The notes beneath the pieces were generated by a model. The model saw only the letters and a list, made by a program, of their open reading frames with translations. It was not told the DNA's origin and did not search any database. The translations under genes and the position numbers were made by a program. From Liquidambar formosana (Eukaryota; Streptophyta; Magnoliopsida; Saxifragales; Altingiaceae), in NCBI GenBank assembly GCA_039720395.1, contig CM077828.1, positions 24,284,717 through 24,348,716 on the forward strand: DNA of 64,000 nucleotides. Reading direction: 5' to 3'. Shown here one piece after another: positions 50,598 through 62,801 of this stretch. Position 1 is the stretch's first letter. Each line of letters begins with the position of its first letter.

Positions 50598-51224
50598 TAG
50601 TTATTGCACACGTGCGTTGTACGTGAATCATTCTTATTTTACATAAATGTTTAGATATATTTTTTATAATCATATGTGGTTTCATTACATCAATTTAATT
50701 ATTGATGTAAAGCTATGAGAATACAATTAAGGGGAAGAGAGTAAAAAAATAAAATTAAAAATTAAAAATCAGTACATGATTAAAGTCACTATGAGGAGAC
50801 AGCTATCGAATCTTGAATTTGAGTTGAAGAATATGCTATCATTGTACGGGACACAAGGAGCAAATATGAAAATTAAAGCATCCATCTAAAGATCTTATTA
50901 TTGAGATTAAAAAAAAAATGTTCATTTAAGTCCAAAAAATAAAATGAATCGAAGAGCCTTCATCCAGTCATATTGCTAAAATTGATGACTATTAACCAAT
51001 TCAAAAAATAAAAACGATGCGTTTTGTACAATTGGCCCATAAGTTTCCCTTTAGGCCAATAAAGGTATGTTTGTTTATTAAAGGGTATTTTGGACATTTG
51101 AAATACTCAATTCACGTCCATTATCCAATAATATTAAGAGGGGTGATAATGGAATTTTAAAAAAGTGAGGGGTGCAATATTTGTTATTGTCAGAATCTAG
51201 AGGGGGTGTCAATGTAATTTACCC
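49420..51224. mobile_element. Mutator-type element, 1805 bp, perfect 9-bp TSD, only in unit C
   Basis: The left end GGGTAAATTACATTGACACC is mirrored by an exact inverse at the right end. The inverted match runs about 47 bp with two mismatches. It is flanked by aatgtttaa at 49411-49419 and 51225-51233. Unit B has one uninterrupted aatgtttaa at the same place (about 29972). The interior (AT-rich, with TA microsatellites at 50513-50594) encodes no transposase, so the element is non-autonomous. Confidence 0.95.
50513..50594. repeat. TA microsatellite, interrupted
   Basis: Two TA runs separated by a repeated CATTTTGATTTTTTTTAATAG block inside the Mutator-type element. Confidence 0.9.
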
Positions 51225-51920
51225 AATGTTTAACATTTAAAGTGTGGTTCCATCATGTCTCTTTGCTAAGGCCCAACAAATTTTGATTACTTAATTGGTT
51301 CATATAATAATTTTAAAATTTCATAGCTTGTAAAAATAAGTATAAAAAGCATTTGATTGTGTAAGCCAACTGAGGGAATGGAAAAGTAACAAAAATAAAA
51401 CATGGGAATATTTACTTCCTTAAAAATAAAATAAAAAAAATAAAAAAATCAGAGTCAAGGGTATGTGAAAAAATTAAAAAAAAGAAGCCCTAAACTTTTT
51501 CATAAACCCAAGAAAGAATTTAACTTTGGAATTGAAGGACCTCGATATATCTGAAGTTAAAAGCCCGAAAAAAAACAAAAGAAAAAAAAATAGATTCAAG
51601 GGTATGGGAAAAAAATAAATGAAGCCCTAAATTTTGTAGGAAACCCTAAAATAATTTAACTTTGGAAAGACCTCAATATCTGTCTTTTTTTAGGGGAGTC
51701 GAAGGCTATGTCCTGACTTGTCCCTGGCTTCTCCCAGGTTGAGCTTGACTAAGTACATTGGACGTATACAATTTGTTAGATTCCTAACATATAGAACCAT
51801 GCCAGGTTAGCCCCTAAATAATAATAATAATTATTATAATAGAAAGATCAGAACCCGTCTATTTGACGAGTACATGTTATTGATCTAGTACATAAAATAA
51901 AAAAAAAAATGAAAAAAGAG

Positions 51921-52740
51921 AGGAATTTTAGATTGATCGGGTTATAGGAAAATAATTACAGTTCCCATTAGTACAAATAGGGGTGTTAATGATTTTGGTT
52001 AAAACCGAGAACCAAACCGAACCAAACCGAATCGGATGGTTTGGTTTGGTTTTTTTGTCATTAGGTTTGGTTATGGTTTTAATTTTAGAAAACCGAACTC
52101 AATTGGTTTGGTTTTAGTTTTTAGTTTTAAAAAACCAAACCAAACCGAAAAAACCGAAAAATATAATATATATATATATATATATAAATTTAAAGTTTGT
52201 AAATTCTCAATTCTAATAAGGGTAAAATAGGTAATGGGCTTCTTTTTGTTGATTTTAAGTTTCTTATTGTTTTCCCCTTTTTTTTAGATTGGCATGTATC
52301 AAACTAGCTATTAATGTTGCGTGTGATATTGATATATTAATATATGTCAATATGTTTCTATTTTGATACAATGTTTGTTTTTTTTAGTTGCTAATGTAAT
52401 GCTTTTATTAAAAATATTTTTATTTGGAGTTTGGCATGTCATTTTTTCATTTTCAATTATTTGTTGCTACTTGATAGGTTAAAACCGAAACCGAACCGAA
52501 CCAAACCGATATAATGGTTTGGTTTGGTTTTTTTATAGTATGGTTTGGTTTTGGTTTGAGAGGAACAAAACCAAAGTATAATGGCTTGGTTTGAAATCTC
52601 CCCTAAAACTGAACCAAACTGAACTATTAACACCCCTAGTGCAAATAACTATTAATTTCCTAGTAAATGACTACTAACTTAAATACAAATGACTGCTAAC
52701 TATAATTATTTTTCAGTGTCCTGACCAATCTAAAATCTCC
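51921..52740. mobile_element. Small hairpin MITE (unit C), split by a nested element
   Basis: Unit C counterpart of 30691-30842, split by the insertion 51979-52637. Its two halves rejoin to the B sequence. Confidence 0.6.
51979..52637. mobile_element. hAT-like MITE, 659 bp, only in unit C
   Basis: Ends AGGGGTGTTAAT / ATTAACACCCCT. It is flanked by agtacaaat (51970-51978) and agtgcaaat (52638-52646), an 8-9 bp TSD with one mismatch. The ends and TSD length suggest hAT, but Mutator cannot be excluded. The inner flanks are rich in AACCAAACCGAAC / GGTTTGGTTTGG motifs arranged symmetrically. Unit B lacks it. Confidence 0.8.
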
Positions 52741-53208
52741 CCCCCCCCCCCCCCCCCAGAAAGAAAGGAAAAAAAAAAAAAAAAAAATCAGCTTAAGTTG
52801 ACGAGCTATGTAAGTTTCATACATTTCATTTTTCATTGACATAACATTCATAGTTGTTTTTCCCCAGCGCCCACATCAAATGAAAATGAAATGCACAAAT
52901 CTTTAGATCAAGTTAGTTTCCCATTAATATCATCATGTGAATTCCTTGTTCCCAATAAATTTTTGGCATCGTGTAAATCTTATAGATACCTAATTTAAAG
53001 AAAAAAAAAAACTGTAAAAGATACTGAAAATGAATGAGAAACTTACCTTTTCATCCGGACGCTTCATACGGACGCAGGCATGCCCCTGGTGTTTGTGTGT
53101 CTCCCCCAGGGTGAATAGAAGTACAGAACAATTCAAGGCTCAAGAGACCCTACTGTACTAAACCAGGAAAACTGGGGTCATAACTCGTAATGGTTGCGCA
53201 GGCTGCTT

Positions 53209-53250
53209 TTCTTCTTCTTCTTCTTCTTCTTCTTCTTCTTCTTCTTCTTC
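53209..53250. repeat. TTC microsatellite
   Basis: About 13 CTT/TTC units. Unit B has only two or three units at this site. Confidence 0.95.
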
Positions 53251-53475
53251 CCCCTTTTTATTTTTTATTTTTTAATTTTTTTTAGATACTAAAATTGACA
53301 TATCAAGGATAGTTCGAACTCTTGGAGATGGCATCCCAAAGGCCCACTTTCACTGCTTTTTTTTTTCCCCTTTTTTGTAAGATGATGACAATATCACGGT
53401 GCAGCATGGGTGGTATTACGATTCTAATTAATGTTCTACATTAGTTAAGTATAGGCTTATATATATATATATATA

Positions 53476-53627
53476 CAGTCCCGATCAGGTCAGCTCAACA
53501 CCAGGCATTGGGGGTTGTACCCCTTGCATTGGACCAATGTACTTCATAATCCACTAATACACAAGGAACAACTCCCAATGCGAGTGTTGATGTAAATTAC
53601 GTCAGCACGTGCTTACCTCATCATCAT

Positions 53628-53632
<5 letters not shown>
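53476..53632. mobile_element. Extra Micron-like MITE between TA repeats, only in unit C
   Basis: Reads CCCGATCAGGTCAGC at the left and GTGCTTACCTCATCATCATC at the right, the family ends in opposite orientation to the copy at 47686. TA runs lie on both sides (about 53459-53475 and 53631-53660). Unit B has no element here (near 31461-31470). Confidence 0.7.
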
Positions 53633-53665
<33 letters not shown>

Positions 53666-56544
53666 CTCTCAAACACCCTCCTTTATAATTAGTTGGTTTT
53701 CAAAAGTGTGTTGCATCTCGGATATCAGAGTCTCATGCAGTGTCTTAGTAATTTTAGCCATATCATTTTTTGATCTCCTTTGTTTCAAAGGTGCATGCCT
53801 TTTATACTTTGCTAGGCTCTTGGTTTGCTCAGTGCCAATTGCATCTCTTTGGATGCTGCGTGTTACATTGGGGTTTTTTTTTTTGGCCTCAATGGTAATC
53901 TTTTCTTCTTCTTATAAAAAAAAAAAATTAAAAAAAAAAAATTAACATATCATATTTTCTGAAGAAATTTAAACGAGAAGGCCCCAGTGGGAGCAAAGCC
54001 AACCCTGCTTTGTCTGGCATAGATATGTGAAATTCATATGACATGATATAATTAAATACATAAGAATTGAGATGCACATGATTCTGTCAAGCAGGTCTAG
54101 TAATGAAAAGTAGGGCATAGGTCTGAGAATATTAAATAGAAAAGAGTACGTAAGAAAATAGGTTTTTTTTTTTTTTTTTTTTAAAAAAATTTTAGAAAGA
54201 AACATGGGTCTCTGGAACTTCTGCGCCATGCCATCTTTAAACCCATTAATTACTTCGCCATGAATATGAACTTACCCTCAAAGGAAAGATGCTTCCTCTC
54301 AAGGTGGTATCATGACTTTCGACTCCAAGAAAAGCTATCTAGGAGCCGCCTGTGAAGGAGAAAAATTAAGGAGAGCATGTTTCAATAAATTTTGGCTGTA
54401 TTTGGTCAATTCAAAAGGGGAGGGAAACTTAACTTAAATGACTGCTTTTGCCATGACATTTGGTGATGGTATTCATGAGAGAGCTTGTATATGGTCCGTC
54501 CAATAAAGCCTTTTGCTGTTTAGCTTACATTTCTGAATCCATTTCTGGTGGGATTGTGGAGGGTAGTCAGTCGAGTACAAGCTAAGTCCAATTCGTTTTT
54601 ATATACGAAAACAAAAAACAAAAACAAGAAGCAAAAGTTAAGCCCTTCACATGTTTTGCAATTAAGACCTATTTTGCATATTCCGAATGCAACTCATGGC
54701 TTTAGATTTTCCTCAATTTTACATGAACTAAATTACTTATTTTCAAAGGCTATCCTTTTTATAGCATTTTTCTCCAACGCTATCTGTCAGATTTCCTACT
54801 TAATTCATTTATATTTAAATTGGCAATATGATGATTTATTTATTTATTTTTTGGTTAAAACTACCGGTAGAGTCTATTTTTGTCTCAAACCTTCAAAATA
54901 CTTAATGTGAAGTGTGAACAAATAGCCCATAAATTCATGGAAGAGTTGGATTGCCAGAGCCATAGGGGAGGATCAAAATTTCAAGTTTTCTGGACATTGA
55001 TAGGTCACCCAAGAAGACCGATTGGTCGCCTCCATAGGACAGACCGGTCACTTTTGTAGCTTAATTAACTCTCTATGTATTTAATTTTTTCTAATTTTCA
55101 TAATATTTCCTATTTCTAGCTGTCGTAGTACTTGCAAGACTAAATTATCTCCTATTTCAAGTTTTTTTCTAATTCTTAAGACTAATTAAATAGGCTTATA
55201 GCCTTATGGCCATAATTATTTTTGGACTAATAATATTAGTATTTCATTATTGGGTTTAAGTTTATTGTGAAGTATTGATACCCATTTATTGATATTGGGG
55301 GTTTAGGGGTATAGAAAAATTCTTTCGATTGCTAAAAAAAAAAAAGGGTATCTTATTCTCTTTTTTAGTTTTTCATTGTGTTAATATTAACAAATGGTAT
55401 CGATGCTTCTCCGTACGTTTTAATCTAATCCCTTACTCAATAAGGTAAGAAAATGCCACAAGACTATTAGACCATGGGCAATAACGTTATGATTTAATGG
55501 CCTAATTAATATGCCTTTCAAAATAATATTAAAGCAAAATCTATCAAAGACTTTAGTGTTAATTATGCATAAAAGTTTTCGATCAACTCGAATAACTTCC
55601 TCCCCTCGCCTTCCTTTGTTTTTTTTTTTTTTTTTTTTTTTGGGGGCAAGAGAGAAGAGGGGGGCGGGGGGGTTGTGTGTGTGTGAAGCATGATACACTT
55701 GCCTCTTTTCTAGCTAGGATGAAATAGTACTTGGACTCGGCCTTGTTTTGGCACATGTACTTCAACCACCCCTTTGTCTCTATGCCCGTTGGCATGTGCT
55801 CATTTGTCAAATACTTAACGGCCTCTGCTATGGTATTGTGTTTACAACTATTTTGGCATCAATATTTTTAGATTTAAGATGCACCTAATTCATTGTGTGA
55901 GCACTGTCGAAGAAAAAATTTCACCACTTGCTATATCTAAAGTTGGTTGCCTTTCAACTACATCTTCCAACCCCAAACTTAGAAGAAATATTGTTTTTGA
56001 AAACCAAGACAAATTTGGATTTTCAAAGGCAGATTATATATGCAGTGCATTTTTGTCCTGGATGCAGATCAATGTTGGTAAGCAATGAGAAAAGGGGCCC
56101 TATATCCACTCCTGATCTTGCATGCATGATGCATCCACCAAAGTTCTATCTCACCTCATATAGTTGGATGCCGAATAATTATTTTATCAAAAGGGAAAAT
56201 ACTAAGGAAACTCGTGTTTACATTAATTAGCATGATTTATTAGCATACCTCCAATCTAGTTAAAATTAGGAAACTCGTGTTGTAAAATTAACACACCTCC
56301 ACTTTATTACGAAACTCGTGTTGGACAAAGCAAAGAATCGAACAAAGTTAAAATTTGCCAAATTTCTCCCAATCTAGTTAGTTGGTTGAGATAATTTGAA
56401 TGTCTTGGCATCAAGCTTGTACTAGAAAAAATAAGAACAACTTCACGCCTATGTAGGGCAGCAATGCCAAAGTACATAAGCTATTTCAATAGGTCATTCC
56501 TCTTGAGATCCAATAGAGAAGATAAAATAAGAAGTTTTCCACAA

Positions 56545-56650
56545 TGGCCTTAGCCTAATGGCATTGCCCCCTCTTGTAAATAAAGGCCTTAGCTTCGAAC
56601 TCAAGTGTATTATTACTATGATGTTGGTACATTGTGCCCAAAAAAAATAT
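56545..56650 (+). repeat. Possible SINE (unit C)
   Basis: Counterpart of 34475-34616 with the same box-like motifs and a short A-rich tail. Confidence 0.35.
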
Positions 56651-57085
56651 ATATATATTCACAATACCTAGAAAGAGAAGTATTCCTTCCCTCGAAGTTG
56701 CTACTAACAAAACTTTCTCTTAGCCATGTCCGTTGAGATATAAGAGCATTTCTCAAATATCTTAGTATCTAGTATTGACACCTTCCAATTAACTGAACTA
56801 ATCCAAAATAGATTGAAGAACCCTAAGCAAACAGTTTTGAGCTAAGGGCAAGATTGTTGCTGGCACACGCTAATATTGCAAAAGTACTGGGCTTTGCCCC
56901 CAGTTAACCCCCCCTAAAAATAAAAAAAAATTGTGCAAAAGTACAAGATGCATATAGTCAAAACCCTAGTTCTTAATTACTCCCATTATTATGCCACGCG
57001 AATGCTTATCTGCTTGGTTATACTCATTCCATTAATTACACAAGTACATGACGAAATGAGTTCAATGCAATGTATTAAACATGTA

Positions 57086-57231
57086 GATCTATAAATGATC
57101 AAATATGGCTTAGGCTGAAGATTCTGTACAAATGACTATAGAGAAGATGTAGAGAACTTGTCGGATCTATAAATGATCGAATAGGGCTTAGGTCGAAGAT
57201 TTTGTACAAACGACTATAGAGAAGATGTAGA
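57086..57231. repeat. 78-bp tandem duplication, only in unit C
   Basis: The block beginning GATCTATAAATGATC occurs at 57086 and again at 57164. Unit B has one copy (near 35059). The second copy is closer to the unit B sequence than the first. Confidence 0.9.
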
Positions 57232-57801
57232 CTGCAGTGTCACTATTGGAAAAATTTTAAATCTCCCAACTGAGAGTTGCTATGGTCACCGAACATCCTT
57301 TTCGGATTCATCCTCCCACTGATATGGCATGCACTGTCCATTCTTTGTTAAGTTAAACCAAAAGGAACTCAATTTTCCATCTTTTCTTAATAACATGCAT
57401 TTTCATCTAACGAACTCCTTAAATGTCATTGTTTCAATTCTTCATAATTATCGCTATTTATATGGGTATAGAACTTCTCACATGAACAGTTAAGAAGATT
57501 AGTCTGAACTAAACCCTAATGATTATAAAGTTTGGGTTACTCATTAAATCATTAATCCAAAAATAAAAAATAAAAATTAAAAAAGAAGGGAAAACGATGA
57601 ACAAGGTACAGAGATTATCATTATAATTAAAGAAGATGCATAAAAGAGTTTTATTTTTCATCCAGTACATAAGACACACTAATATATGGATATAATTTAC
57701 ATTTTCTGATCTTCCCAAACAAGGGGGTGTTAACTTTCTGTCAGCCTTAGCTAGGAACAAGTTATATCATCATAAGGCCTAAAACCCACCCAACTTGAAG
57801 A

Positions 57802-57844
<43 letters not shown>

Positions 57845-57867
57845 AAAAAAAAAAGATTGAACTCCTT

Positions 57868-59876
57868 CTAGAACAACTCAGGAGTTCCCTCTAGGGACAT
57901 GTCAACCAACTCTTCCTGCTCCTGATTAGCACCACCATCATCAAACAGCCATTTCTCCAGCAAAGTGAGAGGCAGTTGATCATCCTCAATATTCGACTTG
58001 CTTTCATCTTGGAACAGCCCAGTTTCAGGTGTGAAAGCTGCAGCCTCATCCACCGAACCCGACGGAGAGCCGTCGGCGGTAGAAGAATTGAGGCCAAAGA
58101 GCGAGTCAAAAGCATCAGGTGTTGTTGCACTGAGTGCCCCTTCGCTAGAATTGAAGCAATTCTGAGTAATCGCCGAGTTTGTTTGAACAGATTTTGGTGA
58201 ATTTCTCATCCAACCTTCAAGCAAGCGGGCTATGTTTTCAGCACTCGACGCATATGTAGATGATTGTTGGGTTGGTTTGGTGAAGAGACTATACTCAGTA
58301 GAGGCTTTTGGGTCAGGAAACATATAGCTTGGTTTGTCAAGAGACAGAGCCTCACAGAGGGCTTGCTTGGCCATGTGAATATCTGTTTGAAGCCTTCTCT
58401 CCCATTGACCCTTTGAGATTGGCTGTGAAACTGATGACCCATCTTGGTCATGCCCATCAAGACCTGTTTGAAGCTTTTTGAGCTTTTTCTTCAAATGGGT
58501 ATTCCAGTAATTCTTTATATCGTTGTCTGTTCTCTGAGGAAGGTAGGAAGCTATGGCAGCCCATCTGCACCCACATATAAAAATAATTTTCATTATTACA
58601 TGCACCAAAAAATATATATAGTTTTTTTTTTTTTTTTCCACAATTTATTTTTTATGGGTCAAATTAAATAAAACGAACGATAGAATTTCCCTACTGGAAA
58701 TTGGAAATCCAGTGACAGATTGAACCTATATCTGGAAAGCATGAGTACTCAGCTGTGTGCACATATGTACAAACCCCAAAAAAAAAAAAAAGAAAAAAAA
58801 GAAGAAAAAGAAAAAAGATCAGTGCTATTGTACTTTCTCCCTTTCTTTTCTAGACAAAAAAGATCGGAACAGTAAGATCACCATCACATGTGGGAAGATA
58901 TATAATATATTTTTTCTTTCAGAAAAATCTAACGACTTTTTCATTTAATTTCACAGGATTATCACTGACACATCAGTCCAATATACATAATTGATACTCC
59001 GTAAAAGCTTTCAATATACAAATTATTTTTGAATGGTATACATAAAATTTTACAAAAGGAAAAACCAATCAATGCGACTCAATTAATGACAATAAAGACG
59101 TAACGTTCCGTTTGAATAAGGAATTCGAAGATAAGATTGGTGTATAAAATAGAATTTGTAAAACTTTTGTAAAAAGATTTCTTATAAAAATTTTATAAAT
59201 TCTATCTTAACAACAAATTTCACTTAAAATTTTTTTATGCAAGCATAACGTAGACGAATCTACAAAAAGGCAATTACAGGAGCTCCCTCAACTCGATTAA
59301 GCTATAGCTTGACCTTAGCATATGAGAGAGAGAGAGAGAGAGAGATAGAGATATGTTACCGATTGCCCAAGAGAGCTTGGAGGTGGATGATCATCTTCTC
59401 CTCTTGATCAGTGAAGTTACCACGTCTGATACCAGGCCGGAGATAATTAGTCCATCTAAGCCTGCAACTCTTACTACATCTAAGCAAACCTGAAGAAAAA
59501 AAAAAAAAACCCACAGAGAAAAATTTAAAAATTATATAAAAACCAAAGCACACATAGAAAACCTAACCCCCCATAGCTTAAGTTACATTTAACCACCCCA
59601 AAAAAAAAAAAAAAAAAAAAATGCAGACCATACTGGAGTTGCAGGGGTATTAATTGTATTATTTTAATGATCAAACTAATCAAAACACACCCCCCCCCCC
59701 CCAAAAAAAAAAAAAAAAAAAAAAGCCTACAAGCTATTATTACCTGTATTAGTAGGCACTGCTCTCCAATTCCCTGGTCCACGTTCTTGAATGTAAGACA
59801 CCAAGATGATGTCTTCTTCTGGTGTCCATGGCCCTTTTTTCACTCCAATTTTATCACAGCAAGGTGGTCTCCCCAT
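57868..59876 (-). CDS. MYB60-like: R2R3-MYB copy C, subgroup 1 (MYB60-like), intact
   Basis: Exons are 59876-59744, 59489-59360 and 58564-57868 (133, 130, 697 nt), giving 319 aa. The protein is nearly identical to copy B: same R2R3 domain, the same subgroup-1 motifs, and a tail [14 protein letters not shown] ending [10 protein letters not shown], one residue shorter in the acidic run. Differences are few: I24 instead of M24, ERGPGNW for EHGPGNW in R2 (residue 32), KKLQ for KRLQ after R3, and NCFNSSEG for NSSDSSEG in the C-terminal half. His32 in R2 is conserved across the clade as I know it, so Arg32 is worth noting. The open frame, intact splice sites and shared promoter suggest a working gene. 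The TATA position reads TATATACA rather than TATATAAA. Confidence 0.97.
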
Positions 59877-59888
59877 TTCACCTAAAGG

Positions 59889-59908
59889 CTCTCTCTCTCT
59901 CTCTCTCA
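59889..59908. repeat. 5' UTR GA/CT repeat of MYB copy C
   Basis: About 10 CT units, about half the length in copy B, beginning 13 bp upstream of the ATG. Confidence 0.9.
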
Positions 59909-60069
59909 CACAGTCACTCTCACTCAAATTTCTAAAAATTCTCAGCTAAGGTCTTCTTCCTCTCCCCTCTCTCTCTCTCTATCTCTATCTGTCTTTACAA
60001 ATCTCTTTGTTTTCTTTCTCAGAAATGGCTGAGACAAGCGTCCAAGGCAAGGGTTTGCTTGTCCATACA

Positions 60070-60077
60070 TGTATATA
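60070..60077 (-). promoter_or_regulatory. TATA-box position of MYB copy C (TATATACA)
   Basis: Aligned with the TATATAAA of copy B. One base change makes it a poorer match, about 190 bp upstream of the start codon. Confidence 0.6.
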
Positions 60078-60335
60078 GAGAAGAGACCAGGGAGGGTGTT
60101 TACGCTGACCAAAGAAGACGTAAAAGGTTGGTGCCGCCAAAGAGTCAAAAGTAGACGGCAAGGTGCATTTACTCATGGCTTGCAAAAAGTCAGCTTTGCA
60201 TTGAGCCCCATCTTCTGCCTCACTAACTGCGTGGCATTCAATAAGGCATTGTGGTTGCACAGACACAGAAAACCCCTCGTACGTTCTACCCCATCTAAAT
60301 TAGCTCTACAATTTACACCATGAATTAGTAAAAAG

Positions 60336-60612
60336 TATTCTCTCCGTCTAACGAAAATATGTAATATTTGATAAAACACGTAATTTAAGAAAAATAATTA
60401 TTTCATTCATTTGTTATTTTTTCAATTGTACTTTTTGAAAAGCATCCTCTCCTATTTTTTTTATTGGGCTTAGTGTTAAAGTTAATTATTGAAATAACAG
60501 AGGATAATATAAAAAATTTCAAAAAGTTATGAATTGACTTTTCAAAATAGACAAACATTTTGAGACAAAAAAAATTACAAAAATAACCTATTTTTATGAG
60601 ACGGTGAGAGTA
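60336..60612. mobile_element. Stowaway-like MITE upstream of MYB copy C
   Basis: Unit C counterpart of 38300-38570. Ends TATTCTCTCCGTCTAAC and ACGGTGAGAGTA. Confidence 0.7.
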
Positions 60613-60773
60613 GATAAGTTTTTGGTAACTCTTTCACTTTATCACAAAAATATCATAAAAGAATGAGCAGCTGGGACCAGATTTTAATGGTTGCATGTAC
60701 GAACCTATTATAAGTATAGACCCATAATATGGGAATGTGGCAATTTCCTCGCCTGGACTTTTGTTTTGTTCAA

Positions 60774-61039
60774 CTCCCTTCATTTCAAAATAAGTGATCT
60801 ACTTTTTTTTTTTTGAGATGTTTTAAAATGATTGTCATATTTTAAAAGTCATCAGGTTGTTTTTTATTCATTTCTTAAAATACTCTTAAAAATGTATTCT
60901 CTATTTTCCTAATGTTTTGCACACTTGAGAGCAAAATTAGAATATCAAAATATGTGCATTGATGTAAAAGCATTTAATAAGGTTTCCATAAAAAAATGTA
61001 TTTTTTTCAAAGGAGACGATCGATTTGAAACGAAGGGAG
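60774..61039. mobile_element. Second Stowaway MITE upstream of MYB copy C
   Basis: Unit C counterpart of 38732-39004. Starts CTCCCTTCATTTC and ends GAAACGAAGGGAG. Confidence 0.8.
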
Positions 61040-61592
61040 TATTTTATATCTTAAACTTCTTGAAATTCTAGATTTGCTTTATCCAAAAAAATTTCACCCA
61101 TTTATTTTCACATTTTTATCCTCTATAAACACCATAATATCTCATTATACTAAGAAAGACTCAATACCCTCTCAGATGTTCTTTTTATTGAAATATGGTT
61201 TATTAACGGAATATAATTATAACTTTTTTCACCTCAAAATCATAAGATAAAAGAAAATTTTTAATCTAAAATTTCTTAGAGTCTTTGAATTAAGTTATAA
61301 AGTAATAGCAATCAACTAAAGTTCACCACTACTGAGCTAAAGTCATGGCTCCATTCCTACTCATTGGCAATTTAATTAATTTTTAACTTTATATAATTTA
61401 CAAAAGCAGTTGTATAAACAAACACGTACACTATGGTGTACTTTAATAAATTTACTAAAATTAATCAAAATTTAATCAAAGTTAAACCATTTCTTCTCAG
61501 TGGGGGTTGGGGCACTTTAACAAATTTAACCAAAATTATTTATCCAAAATTTTTTATTTATTTAAAATTATCAAGAATTAATTGATTGCACG

Positions 61593-61822
61593 TTAGCACA
61601 TATAAACCATAGTGCATCTGCCCCTATGAGTAGTGGCTGCTAGGTTTCTGATAACTTTTTGAACCTCATCACAGAAATGGTTTTTGTCAAAGGAATTTAA
61701 ACCAAATTTGTCAGGATTTGTGCTAGTCATGACTGATGGAGTGATGGCGTACGTGTCGTGTGTGCATTTCCTTACATCAATCTTTGGCCCAGGGAGGGGT
61801 GGTGGTAATTTTGTCACATTAA
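61593..61822 (-). pseudogene. Exon-like open fragment of unknown origin (unit C)
   Basis: Counterpart of 39541-39783. The core STNPDKFGLNSFDKNHFCDE is unchanged. An early stop (TVVYMC end) and a one-base indel at the N-terminal side make it shorter. Family not recognised. Confidence 0.35.
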
Positions 61823-62760
61823 AAAACGGGAGAGAGAAAAAAAAAAAAAAAAAAAAATTTCTATTGCTTTGAGCCCAAAGGAAGAACAGTAAATAAATAT
61901 AGTAATAATATATTAATTTGTAGTATACGTAGCATGACACTTTCTACTTATCTTGGCAAATACAATACAAACTTTCCCACGTGTGGTGATGATAAAATTG
62001 AGTGGTTTACTAGCTTGAATTTTGACTGTTACCCATTGATGATATGGTGCCCTAAAAGTTTACTATAGTACTTTGTCATGTTAGTATTCTAGAAGGATGC
62101 AATTTTTTTGGACGGGGACCACGAACCTTTACTAGGGTGACTACGAATCTTTACTAGTGGTTAATATGTTGTGTCAATTTTTTTCTAGAGAAATTCTTGT
62201 ATGACAGTCTGCCAATGAATACTGAAGTGTCGAATAAATCAAACTTGTAAAAAGGTAAAATAATAATCTCTTTCCACACTGCCAACTTATTTTTATGGTC
62301 TTTAATTTGTCCATTATTGTATAATAACAAACTATCATACTAACCATACTCATACCTTTTAACATATCATTAAGATCTACTTGTCAATTATTTATGCTAT
62401 TTGAGTTAAATAACTAAGCCATGTTTTGTTTAGTTGAAATAGAATGCTATGAGAATGAAATCTGATTCCATGCTTAAAATAGGTTGGAATGGTCGGAAAA
62501 GAATTTAAAATGATTGTTTAAACATGTTATTTAATTCCAAGTTTATTTAAATTATCTCATTCATACATACTATTTAGAATGAATTAGAATGTGATTCCTA
62601 TTTTCAACTAAATAAACATGACTAAAGTTCCATAAAAATAGAACAATTTATTTTTGAGAATGAAATAGTATTTTAGTAACCATCAATGTTTAAATGCTAT
62701 GTGAATTTTTATCTATGGAAATGTTTGTTTGATAGTTAGTGATTGAAAAATACATCAATT

Positions 62761-62761
<1 letters not shown>

Positions 62762-62798
<37 letters not shown>
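62762..62798. repeat. GA microsatellite
   Basis: About 18 GA units, ending 8 bp before an ATG that opens a short frame of unknown significance. Confidence 0.95.

Positions 62799-62801
<3 letters not shown>

Larger units (their letters stand above)
46335..61822. repeat. Segmental duplication unit C (15.5 kb), direct repeat of unit B
   Basis: Collinear with 26784-39786. About 2.5 kb longer, mostly because of insertions found only here: 49420-51224, 51979-52637, about 53476-53632 and a 78-bp tandem duplication at 57086-57231. Apart from MYB copy C it holds no gene I can support. The long stretch 46335-57867 is intergenic repeat-rich sequence. Confidence 0.95.

Noticed and set aside
55928..56230. 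100-aa plus-strand frame in unit C
   Set aside because: In unit B the frame is shifted and shorter. No known family.
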